From positions 1 through 11,220 of the forward strand of contig JBCCEV010000141.1 of assembly GCA_039030125.1 (NCBI GenBank): 11,220 nt of DNA. The letters run 5' to 3'. The translations under genes and the position numbers were made by a program. Position 1 is the first letter of the stretch. Each line of letters starts with the position of its first letter. The notes beneath the pieces were generated by a model. That model did no database searches, was not told where the DNA came from, and was given only the letters and a program-made list of their open reading frames with translations. Positions 1-7,415 of the stretch are shown here, one piece after another. Origin of the DNA: JBCCEV01 sp039030125. Lineage in GTDB: Bacteria > Pseudomonadota > Gammaproteobacteria > Ga0077536.

Positions 1-636
1 ATCGGCACCATCACCATCGAAGCGTCCACGCATCGGCTCGCGGACGGTTGTTTTTACAAGGAGTGCGAGTATCACGCCGGGAATACCCAGAGCAATAAAT
101 ACAGTACGCCAACCGTAAGTGTCGCTGACCCAAGCGCCAAAAACGTAAGCCAGAAATACGCCCCAGGTAATCCCGCTGGAGTAAATGGCCAACGGTAAGG
201 CGCGCTTCCCGGGTGGGAATAGGTCCGAAATAATTGAATGCGATGGTGGGCTCCCGCCCGCCTCACCGATCCCTACGCCAATTCTGGCGAGCAGCAAATG
301 TGTGTAGTTTTGCGCAACACCACACAGCGCCGTCATAACGCTCCAAGTGCCAACGGCCAGCGCCACGATGTCGCGACGCACGCCCACGTCCGCCCACCGC
401 GCCAAGGGGATCCCCAAAGTGATGTAGAAAATCGCGAAGGTTAATCCTTGCAGCAGACCCAACTGGGTGTCAGACATGCCCAGCTCGGCGCGCATGGGTT
501 CCTGCAGCACCGACAGTATCTGCCGGTCCACGAAATTGAAAACGTAGACCAAGGTGAGTACACCGACGATGTACCACTTGGCAAACGTTCCGCTTTCAGG
601 GTTCTGAACGTCGGTGGAATAATTTAAATTGGACAA
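1..636 (-). CDS. MFS transporter, Spinster-like (partial, N-terminal 212 aa)
   Basis: This is the N-terminal part of a major facilitator superfamily permease of the inner membrane; the gene runs off the left edge of the window. The translation begins MSNLNYSTDVQNPESGTFAK and has a first membrane segment around residues 21-40, with the motif FNFVDRQILSVLQEPMRAEL that is common in Spinster-like MFS proteins. The loop between helices 2 and 3 carries a motif-A-like stretch (PLARWADVGVRRD). Several further hydrophobic segments follow, including one with ARIGVGIGEAGGSPPSHS. The start is TTG at 636: an in-frame stop lies a few dozen bases upstream (cgtTAA) and no ATG or GTG lies between. An AAGATGG stretch just upstream is a weak Shine-Dalgarno. 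An ATG eight bases before the TTG is in another frame and soon hits a stop. The substrate cannot be told from this half. The family is confident; the exact start is moderately so. Confidence 0.88.
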   Translation of the reverse strand, partial: MSNLNYSTDVQNPESGTFAKWYIVGVLTLVYVFNFVDRQILSVLQEPMRAELGMSDTQLGLLQGLTFAIFYITLGIPLARWADVGVRRDIVALAVGTWSVMTALCGVAQNYTHLLLARIGVGIGEAGGSPPSHSIISDLFPPGKRALPLAIYSSGITWGVFLAYVFGAWVSDTYGWRTVFIALGIPGVILALLVKTTVREPMRGRFDGDGAD

Positions 637-717
637 AATGCCATCTTTTAAGCAATTGACCTTTTGAATTCTAAAGGCCTGGGCTTAACGATCCAGTGTT
701 GAAAACCTAAAGCGATG

Positions 718-1318
718 TTATCCGATCATCACCAGCGTCCAGCATGCAAAACGAATTCCCACAATGGTAACGCCGGCACACCCTTAACCCCTTTGGGAAG
801 TAGCGACCAAACGGCCCGCACGGCCTTGCTATTGTTCGTGGTATCAAAAGGACCGATCCCACCGGTACCGATACCATCAACCGCGCCCTGTCCTTCAAAA
901 AATGCGTAGTGATCGCGATAGTGCCGCTACGCGCTGTCGGAATAAGGGAAATACTCATCGCAAAGCGCCGCATCGGAGATGTCTTCGCAACCAATCGTAG
1001 AGTCTTCGTTAGCATCGAAGTTACCCGATGGGCCGTCGATAAATATCTGTTCGCCTAAGGCCATCGCAGCGAGGCCTGCCGTTGCCTCATCGGGGAATAA
1101 AAGTCCGCCGCCACATCGCAGCCGTCAAACAGCGTAGCGCAAGTGCCATCCGCAACAGCGACGTTGTAAGGCACGCCGCCAACCGCCAACTTTCGCGCGC
1201 CAACAAGATGCCCTTGTTCATCGACTACCAAGCTCGCCACCGAGACCTTGGTCAACGCTAGAGAGAGCAACAAAAATAGCCCTAAACGCGCCCGTAAAAC
1301 GCTTGGATTAGTCGTCAT
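718..1318 (-). pseudogene. Decayed exported protein with PEP-CTERM/IPTL-like C-terminal tail
   Basis: The reading frame opens at ATG 1318, with AGGA a few bases upstream, and encodes a signal peptide (MTTNPSVLRARLGLFLLLSL...VSVAS). The mature start has LVVDEQGHLVGA and DGTCATLFDGCDVAADF, which I recall from PEP-CTERM-type exported proteins. At about 1092-1102 (minus strand TTTTATTCCCC) the frame is lost and ends at TAG 1055-1057. One base added there restores a coherent frame: FPDEATAGLAAMALGEQIFI, then DGPSGNFDANEDSTIGCED. That frame meets TAG at 927-929, then continues with YAFFEGQGAVDGIGTGG, AVRAVWSLLP and VPALPLWEFVLHAG, resembling a sorting tail of VP-x-LP-x-W plus a hydrophobic run. It stops at 729-731; another frame offers TLVMIG to TAA at 718. 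I read this as a dead gene of about 200 codons. Sequencing error could explain one lesion but hardly all. The family label is from memory. Confidence 0.72.
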
Positions 1319-1391
1319 AATTCCTGCTTTCCCATGCGATAGCAGGCCGTTTAAGCCACCACGATGTCCCACGTACATCATAAAATTCCCA

Positions 1392-1397
1392 TATACT
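1392..1397 (+). promoter_or_regulatory. Possible -10 element for the CHAD gene
   Basis: TATACT matches the sigma-70 -10 consensus at five of six positions and sits 26 bases before the chosen ATG at 1424. No good -35 hexamer lies at the right distance, so this is only a weak candidate. Confidence 0.25.
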
Positions 1398-1423
1398 CCA
1401 GGCACTTAGTATGGCTCCGGTTC

Positions 1424-2341
1424 ATGACATACCAGTTCGCTCGAGGGGAGTTGTTCGGTGAGGGAATCGAGCGCGTCGCTCACGAGGAAATCGATACGGC
1501 AATTACGCACCTGACTGCCCGTTCAGGCGATGCAGGCCTACATGTCCACGAAGCGCGGAAATCGTTAAAAAAATTACGGGCTCTAATCCGGTTAGTCCGA
1601 GGCCACGACAAACGAAAATTTCAAACGAATAACCAAGCATTTAGGTCTCTTGCCCACGCGCTCAGTCAATGGCGCGAAGCCGATGTCGCGCACAAGACCG
1701 CGCAAGCCTTCTGCGCTCGCAGCCGCAACAAGGCCAACATACACCGCTGGCGCTTGATCTGCCGGGCCCTTCGGCCCAACCACAACGGGGTGCTGAGTTC
1801 TTGTAAGGAAATGCGGCGTCAGTCGTTACCGATCGTGTCGGCTTTCAATTCAGCGAAGCGGCACCTCTCGATTGGCAAATCCAAGAAAAAAACCAATGAC
1901 TTCGAGTTGATCCGCCAAGGGGTCAGAGCGGTGCACCGACAAATGCTGAGAGATTTTCAGGCAACCAAAGATGGCCTGTCCCCAGATGCGAGTCATGAAT
2001 GGCGAAAAAGCACGAAATATCACTGGTATCACATCCGTTTGCTCGAACGTGCAATGCCGCGCGTACTAAAACCTTATCGCCTCAAGCTCGAGAAGCTGGG
2101 CGAGATCTTGGGCGAAGAACATGATCTCGCCGACCTTATGGCCTTCATCGGCAATCTTCACCTTTCCGAGCTAACCACTGCGGACCGCACCGCAATTTAC
2201 CGGGATATCAAGGACCGCCGTCTTAAACTTCGAACGCGCTCACTAGACCTCGGCGAGACGATTGCTCGAGAATCCACAAACGCACTGCTCAATCGACTGG
2301 AGACCTATCTCATCGATTGGCACGAAGACGCCGCCGCCTAA
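1424..2341 (+). CDS. CHAD domain-containing protein (305 aa)
   Basis: CHAD (conserved histidine alpha-helical domain) proteins are all-helical, strongly basic proteins; members of the family bind inorganic polyphosphate and localise to polyphosphate granules. The typical N-terminus is visible (MTYQFARGELFGEGIERVAH). The first histidine/arginine/lysine helix, VHEARKSLKKLRALIRLVR, spans residues 41-59. A second copy of the motif lies in the C-terminal half (HEWRKSTKYHWYHIRLLER), followed by GEILGEEHDLADL. The two half-domains and the length fit a complete stand-alone CHAD protein without the CYTH domain it is often fused to. The frame stays open upstream to 1364, but ATG 1424 gives the family's usual start. 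No strong Shine-Dalgarno is visible. No polyphosphate kinase or phosphatase gene is in the window. The cytoplasmic role in polyphosphate binding is inferred from the family. Confidence 0.9.
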   Translation: MTYQFARGELFGEGIERVAHEEIDTAITHLTARSGDAGLHVHEARKSLKKLRALIRLVRGHDKRKFQTNNQAFRSLAHALSQWREADVAHKTAQAFCARSRNKANIHRWRLICRALRPNHNGVLSSCKEMRRQSLPIVSAFNSAKRHLSIGKSKKKTNDFELIRQGVRAVHRQMLRDFQATKDGLSPDASHEWRKSTKYHWYHIRLLERAMPRVLKPYRLKLEKLGEILGEEHDLADLMAFIGNLHLSELTTADRTAIYRDIKDRRLKLRTRSLDLGETIARESTNALLNRLETYLIDWHEDAAA

Positions 2342-2381
2342 TTGACAACCTCCTAGACGCTTGCGCATTCCGCTGCCATCA

Positions 2382-2395
2382 TGCGTTTTAACGCA
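2382..2395. promoter_or_regulatory. Operator-like inverted repeat before the nitroreductase operon
   Basis: TGCGTT-TT-AACGCA is a 6-bp perfect inverted repeat with a two-base centre, 15 bases before the nitroreductase start. It is the size of a helix-turn-helix repressor half-site pair. The symmetry is seen; any regulator is unknown and chance cannot be excluded. A TTGACA at 2342-2347 lies upstream but lacks a fitting -10. Confidence 0.25.
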
Positions 2396-2410
2396 AACTG
2401 GGGAAAGACA

Positions 2411-3061
2411 ATGGCCACCGAAGTTGGACTATTCGAAGCAATGTTTTCAATGCGTTCGATGCGCCGTTTGAAAAAAGATCCGATCCCAGATGAAACGCTG
2501 AAAAAACTCATCGAAGCCGCGACTCAAGCGCCAAGCGGTCAGAACACTCAACGCTGGGCCTTCTTGGTCATCACCGATGACGAAACTCGACGGTTCTTTG
2601 GCGAGAACTATAAACACTGGCTGATGAACCGCTTCAAGGGCCAGTTTCCCGACAAGTCCGACCGCTCGAAACCCGCGCGGCAAATCCACGCCGCGACCCA
2701 TCTCGCAGAGCACATGCACGAGGCCCCAGCGATCATCCTGTGTTGCGGTAAGCGAGATTGGCCTTTCGTCGTCGCGCAGGAAGATCGGGTTGGCCTGGCA
2801 CCACCGTCTTACGGATCGATATACCCAGCGACGCAAAATTTATTGCTGGCCGCCCGCGCTCTGGGGCTCGGCGCGAGTTTGACTACCATGCATCAAATGT
2901 TTGAACCGGAGCTTCGTGAAAAGTGCGGGATCCCCGATGATTTCGGCATCGTAGCGGCCATCCCAGTGGGTTATCCCGAGGGCAACTTCGGCGCTGTTAC
3001 CCGCGAACCGGCGGCGGCGAAAACGCATATGAATAAATGGGGGCAGCACCCCGATTGGTAG
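2411..3061 (+). CDS. Nitroreductase family protein (216 aa)
   Basis: This is an FMN-dependent nitroreductase-fold oxidoreductase of the cytoplasm, expected to use NAD(P)H on a nitro, quinone, enone or similar substrate. The N-terminus MFSMRSMRRLKKDPIPDE (residues 11-28) is the family's arginine-rich FMN-phosphate-binding segment, followed by the hallmark APSGQNTQRWAFLVI (40-54). The C-terminal half carries PATQNLLLAARALGLGASL, the helix-turn region seen next to the flavin, then a family-like VGYPEG. Length is normal for one subunit of a homodimer. ATG 2411 is preferred over ATG 2381 because GGGGAAAG lies just before it, and because the longer form would add ten residues unlike the family. Only 15 bases separate its stop from the next ATG, so it is probably co-transcribed with the molybdenum enzyme. 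The substrate is not evident. Confidence 0.9.
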   Translation: MATEVGLFEAMFSMRSMRRLKKDPIPDETLKKLIEAATQAPSGQNTQRWAFLVITDDETRRFFGENYKHWLMNRFKGQFPDKSDRSKPARQIHAATHLAEHMHEAPAIILCCGKRDWPFVVAQEDRVGLAPPSYGSIYPATQNLLLAARALGLGASLTTMHQMFEPELREKCGIPDDFGIVAAIPVGYPEGNFGAVTREPAAAKTHMNKWGQHPDW

Positions 3062-3066
3062 CTTGC

Positions 3067-3071
3067 GGAGG
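3067..3071 (+). promoter_or_regulatory. Ribosome binding site deciding the molybdoenzyme start
   Basis: GGAGG lies five bases before ATG 3077. The alternative GTG at 3071 overlaps this Shine-Dalgarno, so ATG 3077 is the start. Confidence 0.75.
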
Positions 3072-3076
3072 TGGTT

Positions 3077-5104
3077 ATGACCGCAACCCAGATTAAGACA
3101 AATTGCCCTCGGGATTGTTACGACAGTTGCGGGATCTTAGTTGAGAAGCGAGCCGACAAGATCCGAGTACTTGGTGACCCAGACCACCCAATCTCGCGCG
3201 GTAAGCTCTGTAGCAAATGCGCCATCGCTTACAACGGTGTTTGGACCGATGCGAACGCCAGACTAACCACACCGCTGAAACGGAGTGGGTCGAAGGGCTC
3301 GGGCGAGTTTAGGGCGGTTGGATGGGACGAAGCGCTCGAGGACATCGGCATAAAGCTCGGCGCGGTCATCGACGAATTTGGCGCGTCTAGTGTGCTGCAC
3401 ACCCATTACTCCGGCACGTTGTCACTGATCGGTTATCTCTTTCCCAATCGATTTTTCAACGCTATCGGCGCCAGCGAGGTTGACCCCGATACAATCTGCA
3501 ACGCCGCGGGCCATGTCGCCTGGCATTTATTGTTTGGGAATTCCGTCGTCGGTTTCGATCCTCGCAGCTCGAAGGATTCCCAATGCATCTTGGTATGGGG
3601 TGCTAACCCGTCCCACTCGGCTCCGCATGCCCACGAGCACTGGCTTGGCGAGTTTGGCGGCGATGTGATCGTCGTTGACCCAATAGCGACCGAGACAGCC
3701 CAGGCCGCTTCGCTTCATCTTGCCCCGCGACCGGGATCTGACGCGGCGCTCGCGTTCGGTCTACTCCACGTAATGCGGGCCCAAGGGCTGTTGGATCTGG
3801 GATACATAGAAACCAATACCATCGGCTTTGAAGAGCTCACCCAAACCATTGACCGCGCCACCCCCGAGAGGACCTTCGAACTGACCGGCATTGAAGCCCG
3901 AGACGTCTCAACAGCCGCGCAGATCTACGCTCAGGGGCCGTCAATGCTGTGGTGCGGGCAAGGGTTACAACGCCAGCCCATGGGCGGCAATGCGATGCGC
4001 AGCATTGGCTTGTTGCCCTCCCTCACCGGCAATATCGGCAAGCCAGGTACCGGGTTCGCCTACCTTAATGTAAGTCCCGTTGTCGCGGGCATTGATTTGG
4101 CGTGGCTCGGTGGCGCGGGTTTGCGTGAAACTGAAGGCAAGATGATTTCGCACATGTCGCTCGCCGCAAGGCTCGCGGGGGACGAATTTCGCTCATTATT
4201 TGTTTGGAACACCAATCCGGCGGCGTCGGCACCGGAGCAACTCAAGCTCCGCGCGGCTTTGGAACGCGAGGACCTATACACTGTCGTCGTTGATTGTTTT
4301 ATGACCGACACTGCCCGCTTCGCCGACTACGTACTGCCGGCGGCGAGCTTTCTCGAATATGACGATCTAACCTTTGGCTACTTTCATTGGCTGATCGGCG
4401 CGCAAACCAAAGTTCTAGAGCCGCCGGGTGAGGCCCTGCCGAACGCCGAGATATTCCGGCGTTTGGCGAAAGCACTCGGTTTGCGCCAAGACGAACTCTT
4501 CGAACCGGATCAGGCAATGCTGGCCAAAATGATGTCGCAAATGAGCGCGGCAACAGGAGTTCAACGGAGCTTTGCCGAGCTGCAAGACCTCGGCGCGATA
4601 TCGCTTGCCGAGGAGCCCATCGTGTTCTACGCCGATGGTCAGTTTGAGACACCAAGCGGCAAAATTGAAATCGCCTCGGCGCAAGCCGAAGAAATGGGTT
4701 TACCAAGACTACCGCAAGCGCATGCCGATGCTTCACCCGCAGCGGGCCAATTCCGGCTGCTATCACCTGCGTCCAAGTGGCGTTTAAATGACTCTTACGC
4801 CAACGATCCCCATATTGCTTCTCAATCTGGCGAGGCGACGGTGCGCATTAATCCAGAGGACGGACGTCAACAGGGGATCGCCGATGGTGAACGCGTAACC
4901 GTAAGCAACGATTGCGGAAAAATTGCCTTAACCGCAAGGCTCGATCCCAATGTCTCAAAAGCCACGGCGCTTTGTTACAAAGGTCGCTGGTCGAGTATGG
5001 AAGGCGAAGCAAAAAATGCTAATTTTCTGCATCAGGCACTCGCCGCCGACATGGGTGAAAGCAGCAGTGTCCACGGCACGCTGGTGCGGATCTCCCCCGC
5101 CTAG
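3077..5104 (+). CDS. Molybdopterin-dependent oxidoreductase, [4Fe-4S] Mo-bis-MGD type (675 aa)
   Basis: This belongs to the DMSO-reductase superfamily: a soluble catalytic subunit with bis-molybdopterin guanine dinucleotide and one [4Fe-4S] cluster. The cluster motif is at the N-terminus, TNCPRDCYDSCGI with Cys10, Cys14, Cys18 and then Cys45 in RGKLCSKC; the nearby Lys47 is the position usually linked to electron transfer. Cys141, in DPDTICNAAGH, is the likely molybdenum ligand. WGANPSHSAPHAHEHW and VWNTNPAASAPEQ are cofactor-binding stretches. The C-terminal molydopterin-dinucleotide-binding barrel runs from about residue 555 (RLLSPASKWRLNDSYAN, then VRINPEDGRQQGIADGERV). No twin-arginine signal is present, so it should be cytoplasmic. 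It resembles the BisC/PhsA-like group in general form, but the substrate is not predictable. No membrane anchor or ferredoxin-type subunit gene is adjacent; the upstream nitroreductase is the only candidate partner. Confidence 0.93.
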   Translation: MTATQIKTNCPRDCYDSCGILVEKRADKIRVLGDPDHPISRGKLCSKCAIAYNGVWTDANARLTTPLKRSGSKGSGEFRAVGWDEALEDIGIKLGAVIDEFGASSVLHTHYSGTLSLIGYLFPNRFFNAIGASEVDPDTICNAAGHVAWHLLFGNSVVGFDPRSSKDSQCILVWGANPSHSAPHAHEHWLGEFGGDVIVVDPIATETAQAASLHLAPRPGSDAALAFGLLHVMRAQGLLDLGYIETNTIGFEELTQTIDRATPERTFELTGIEARDVSTAAQIYAQGPSMLWCGQGLQRQPMGGNAMRSIGLLPSLTGNIGKPGTGFAYLNVSPVVAGIDLAWLGGAGLRETEGKMISHMSLAARLAGDEFRSLFVWNTNPAASAPEQLKLRAALEREDLYTVVVDCFMTDTARFADYVLPAASFLEYDDLTFGYFHWLIGAQTKVLEPPGEALPNAEIFRRLAKALGLRQDELFEPDQAMLAKMMSQMSAATGVQRSFAELQDLGAISLAEEPIVFYADGQFETPSGKIEIASAQAEEMGLPRLPQAHADASPAAGQFRLLSPASKWRLNDSYANDPHIASQSGEATVRINPEDGRQQGIADGERVTVSNDCGKIALTARLDPNVSKATALCYKGRWSSMEGEAKNANFLHQALAADMGESSSVHGTLVRISPA

Positions 5105-5121
5105 GAAGCTTCAGGCCTTCG

Positions 5122-5952
5122 TTAATTTAGGCTGTCCGTAAACGCCGCGAGCTCGTCATTAAATCGATCGGTCTCCTCCAAAAATGGTGCGTGCGCGGAA
5201 GCGTCATACCAACTGGGTTTCGCGCTCGCGCAAGTTTCCAAGATGTGCTCGGCCATCGCCGGTAATACCGTGACGTCTTTTCGCCCCTGCGTGACGAGCG
5301 CGGGGACCTTGAGTTCGGCCAAAACATCATCAGCGTTTACGTCACGCGCGGCCAGTGATGCCCGCACGTCGGGTCGCGCCGTCATGGCCCAGCAAAGCGC
5401 GCGTTCCCAATCATCTCGTGGAATTTTGGCTTCCACACAACGCAGCATGAAATCCCGGATACCATCGATACTGGTCTGTAGATCGTTTGACGTCGCGGCA
5501 TCAAAAAGCTCGTAGAAGCCGGGGCCTATCAATGGCCCCAGCGCGGCCTCGTTGAGCCGCACCGCGGCACAAACAAAATTAATCCCAGCGATTTGATCAT
5601 CGCCGTATTCACGAACGTAGTCGGTCATAATAAGACCGCCATAGGACCAACCAACCAAGACCGGCTTCGCAAGTTCGAGCGTATTGATAACCGCATCGAT
5701 GTCAGCCGCCCAAAGCTTAGATTCGGTATAAGCCGCGGTCTCTCGTGGGGCATCTGAGAGCCCATGACCACGGTTATCGATCGCGACCAAACGGTAATTC
5801 ATGAGTCGCCGGCTCTCTAGCTGCTTGAACCAGCACAGGTAGGCCTGCGACCAACCGTGAATAAAAAAGATCGGGCTGCCGTCGGGATTGCCGGTCTCGA
5901 ACACGTTGAGATTCAACCCACCGCCACCTTTAACCGTGTGTGAGGTTCCCAT
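5122..5952 (-). CDS. Alpha/beta hydrolase fold protein (276 aa)
   Basis: This is a complete alpha/beta hydrolase of the haloperoxidase/esterase-like type, with no signal peptide. The oxyanion-hole motif is IHGWSQ (residues 31-36), followed by NRGHGLSD (60-67). The nucleophile elbow is GWSYGG with Ser103, the acid is Asp226 in QGRKDVTVLP, and the base is His254 in SAHAPFLEE, so the full triad is present. The helical cap lies between about residues 130 and 210. The substrate is unknown; lactones, esters and C-C bonds are all possible. It converges with the molybdoenzyme gene, leaving only 17 bases between the two stop codons and no clear terminator. Its start is divergent from the YbjN-like gene across 80 bases, and AGAGCGGGG precedes its ATG. 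Confidence 0.92.
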   Translation of the reverse strand: MGTSHTVKGGGGLNLNVFETGNPDGSPIFFIHGWSQAYLCWFKQLESRRLMNYRLVAIDNRGHGLSDAPRETAAYTESKLWAADIDAVINTLELAKPVLVGWSYGGLIMTDYVREYGDDQIAGINFVCAAVRLNEAALGPLIGPGFYELFDAATSNDLQTSIDGIRDFMLRCVEAKIPRDDWERALCWAMTARPDVRASLAARDVNADDVLAELKVPALVTQGRKDVTVLPAMAEHILETCASAKPSWYDASAHAPFLEETDRFNDELAAFTDSLN

Positions 5953-6032
5953 GATTACCCCGCTCTTTTGTTGATGAGTTTGTTAGAGTAACCGATGTTC
6001 GAACCCGTCCCCACTGCTGCAAGGACTCGTTG
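5953..6032. other. Divergent intergenic region
   Basis: These 80 bases must hold the start signals for both the hydrolase (minus) and the YbjN-like/MscS pair (plus). AAGGA at 6021-6025 is the ribosome binding site for the plus-strand gene. I see no promoter with good -35 and -10 boxes at proper spacing in either direction. Confidence 0.4.
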
Positions 6033-6560
6033 ATGCAAACACTGTTGTCCGCCCTCCTCCTGCTGGTGTCGATATTTAGCGCTCAGGCGGAGGAAATGCC
6101 GATCGCACCAATGAATAATGCACGGATCACCGAGCTGCTGGAGCGACTCGATTTCGAAACGGTGGGCGAGGATGGATTTTGGCGTGTCGTTCTCAATGGA
6201 CGCACGATGATGATCGTGACCGACGAAAACGCCGACCGTATGCGAATCATGTCGCCTGTAACGGCCGCCGACGCGCTCGATCAACAGATGCTGCTACGAT
6301 TAATGCAGGCGAACTTCGACTCCGCCCTCGACGCCCGCTACGCGATTGCTCGCGGTACCCTGTGGAGTGCTTTTATTCATCCTTTGACGCCGTTGAGCGA
6401 CGAAGAATTTTTAACCGGCCTAGGCCAAGTTTTTAATCTTGCAGAGACCTTTGGCGAGAGCTATTCATCGGGGCTCTTGATCTTTGGTGGCGGCGACAGC
6501 GCTGACATCAGGGAGAAACAAGTGATTGAAGAACTGTTGGAAAAGGGACTCTCGATCTAG
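6033..6560 (+). CDS. Secreted YbjN-like domain protein (175 aa)
   Basis: A Sec signal peptide is clear: MQTLLSALLLLVSIFSAQA, with likely cleavage after Ala19 (AQA before EEMP). The mature part resembles the YbjN/type III secretion chaperone-like fold: ITELLERLDFETVGEDGFWR, then a strand pair (VVLNGRTMMIVTDE, RMRIMSPV) and the long helix region (LRLMQANFDSALDARYAIAR, then GTLWSAFIHPLTPLSDEEF). The C-terminus is an acidic helix (IREKQVIEELLEKGLSI). ATG 6033 is chosen over the adjacent TTG 6030 because it has better spacing (7 bases) from AAGGA. YbjN of E. coli is cytoplasmic, so export makes this a variant. It lies 30 bases before the MscS gene on the same strand, suggesting an operon. The YbjN assignment is from pattern recognition; function is unknown. 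Confidence 0.75.
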   Translation: MQTLLSALLLLVSIFSAQAEEMPIAPMNNARITELLERLDFETVGEDGFWRVVLNGRTMMIVTDENADRMRIMSPVTAADALDQQMLLRLMQANFDSALDARYAIARGTLWSAFIHPLTPLSDEEFLTGLGQVFNLAETFGESYSSGLLIFGGGDSADIREKQVIEELLEKGLSI

Positions 6561-6590
6561 GTCCCAGGCACAACGCGCAGCGAACAAGCT

Positions 6591-7409
6591 ATGGAACAAG
6601 AACTAAAAGCCATCGAGCAGGCCTACGAGCTCATCGTCAACTTTCTTATCACCTATTCGTTCCAGCTACTTGGCGCGGCGATCATCCTGATTGCGGGTTT
6701 CATCGTCGGCAGTTGGGTGAGCCGCGTCCTTCTCAGAATCCAGGAAAAGCGCAACGTCGATGTGACGCTTCGGCAATTTATCGCCAGTACCGCGCGTTTG
6801 ATTGTAATTGGCCTGTTTGTCGTGATCGCCTTAAGCAAACTTGGGATCAGCATGACGCCGCTAATTGCCGCCATTGGTGGATTAGCAGTAGGCGCAAGCT
6901 TCGCTATTCAGGGCCCGGTTTCAAACTATGGCGCCGGATTTGTCATCATCCTTACCCGCATGTTTAAAGTGGGCGACACCATTACCGTGCAAGGCCAAGC
7001 TGGCCTCGTCAAGGACATTACGCTTGCACAAACGGAACTTGAAGCAGAAGACGGTGAGCTGATTATCATTCCTAACAAACACATCGTTGGTGAAATCCAC
7101 CGGAATTCTTTCGCTTACCGAATCGTGGAGGGACGGGTCGCCATCGACGGCCGAGCCGATCCGCTCGACGCCGTGAGTGAAATCGAACAAACATTGCAAA
7201 GCATTTCAGAACTCCCCAATGAACCAAAACAAGTGGTAGGTATCGAGGCGTTCGAAATTGGCGCCACCGTCATCGGCTACCGGTTTTGGGTACCGACTTC
7301 GCGATATTTTTCGCTTCTGTACCGGGTTAACAACGAGATCTATCAGCGCTTGTCGAATGCTGGGATACCGCTCGCCATCAGCCAACAAGAAATCCTGCTC
7401 AAGCGCTAG
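6591..7409 (+). CDS. mscS: Small-conductance mechanosensitive channel, MscS family (272 aa)
   Basis: This is an inner-membrane heptameric channel that opens under membrane tension to release solutes on hypo-osmotic shock. Three membrane segments are visible: about residues 24-48 (SFQLLGAAIILIAGFIVGSW), 67-84 (ARLIVIGLFVVIAL) and the pore helix 89-121. The pore helix has the alternating small-residue pattern GGLAVGASFAIQGPVSNYGA, aligned to the Gln-Gly hinge of E. coli MscS (here Gln107-Gly108). The beta domain follows (FKVGDTITVQGQAGLVKDI, then GELIIIPNKHI), and then the C-terminal alpha/beta vestibule. The length is close to that of E. coli MscS (286 residues), so it is a minimal channel. 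ATG 6591 has only a weak ribosome binding site, which fits translation coupled to the upstream gene. Its stop lies six bases from the stop of the convergent FecR-SPOR gene. Confidence 0.94.
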   Translation: MEQELKAIEQAYELIVNFLITYSFQLLGAAIILIAGFIVGSWVSRVLLRIQEKRNVDVTLRQFIASTARLIVIGLFVVIALSKLGISMTPLIAAIGGLAVGASFAIQGPVSNYGAGFVIILTRMFKVGDTITVQGQAGLVKDITLAQTELEAEDGELIIIPNKHIVGEIHRNSFAYRIVEGRVAIDGRADPLDAVSEIEQTLQSISELPNEPKQVVGIEAFEIGATVIGYRFWVPTSRYFSLLYRVNNEIYQRLSNAGIPLAISQQEILLKR

Positions 7410-7415
7410 AAACCA

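Noticed and set aside
707..1015. Minus-strand frame starting at 1015 as an independent gene
   Set aside because: It is out of frame with the readable remnant of the exported protein, and its translation lacks any domain pattern.
1364..1423. Longer N-terminus for the CHAD protein
   Set aside because: The added 20 residues do not match the family, which starts at MTYQF-like sequence.
2342..2347. TTGACA as a -35 box for the nitroreductase operon
   Set aside because: No hexamer resembling TATAAT lies 15-19 bases downstream.
4299..4766. Minus-strand open frame of 155 codons within the molybdoenzyme gene
   Set aside because: Arginine-rich antisense translation typical of a GC-rich shadow frame; the plus-strand gene is unambiguous.
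5105..5121. Bidirectional terminator between the molybdoenzyme and hydrolase genes
   Set aside because: Only a short GAAGCTTC palindrome is present, without a stable stem and T tract.
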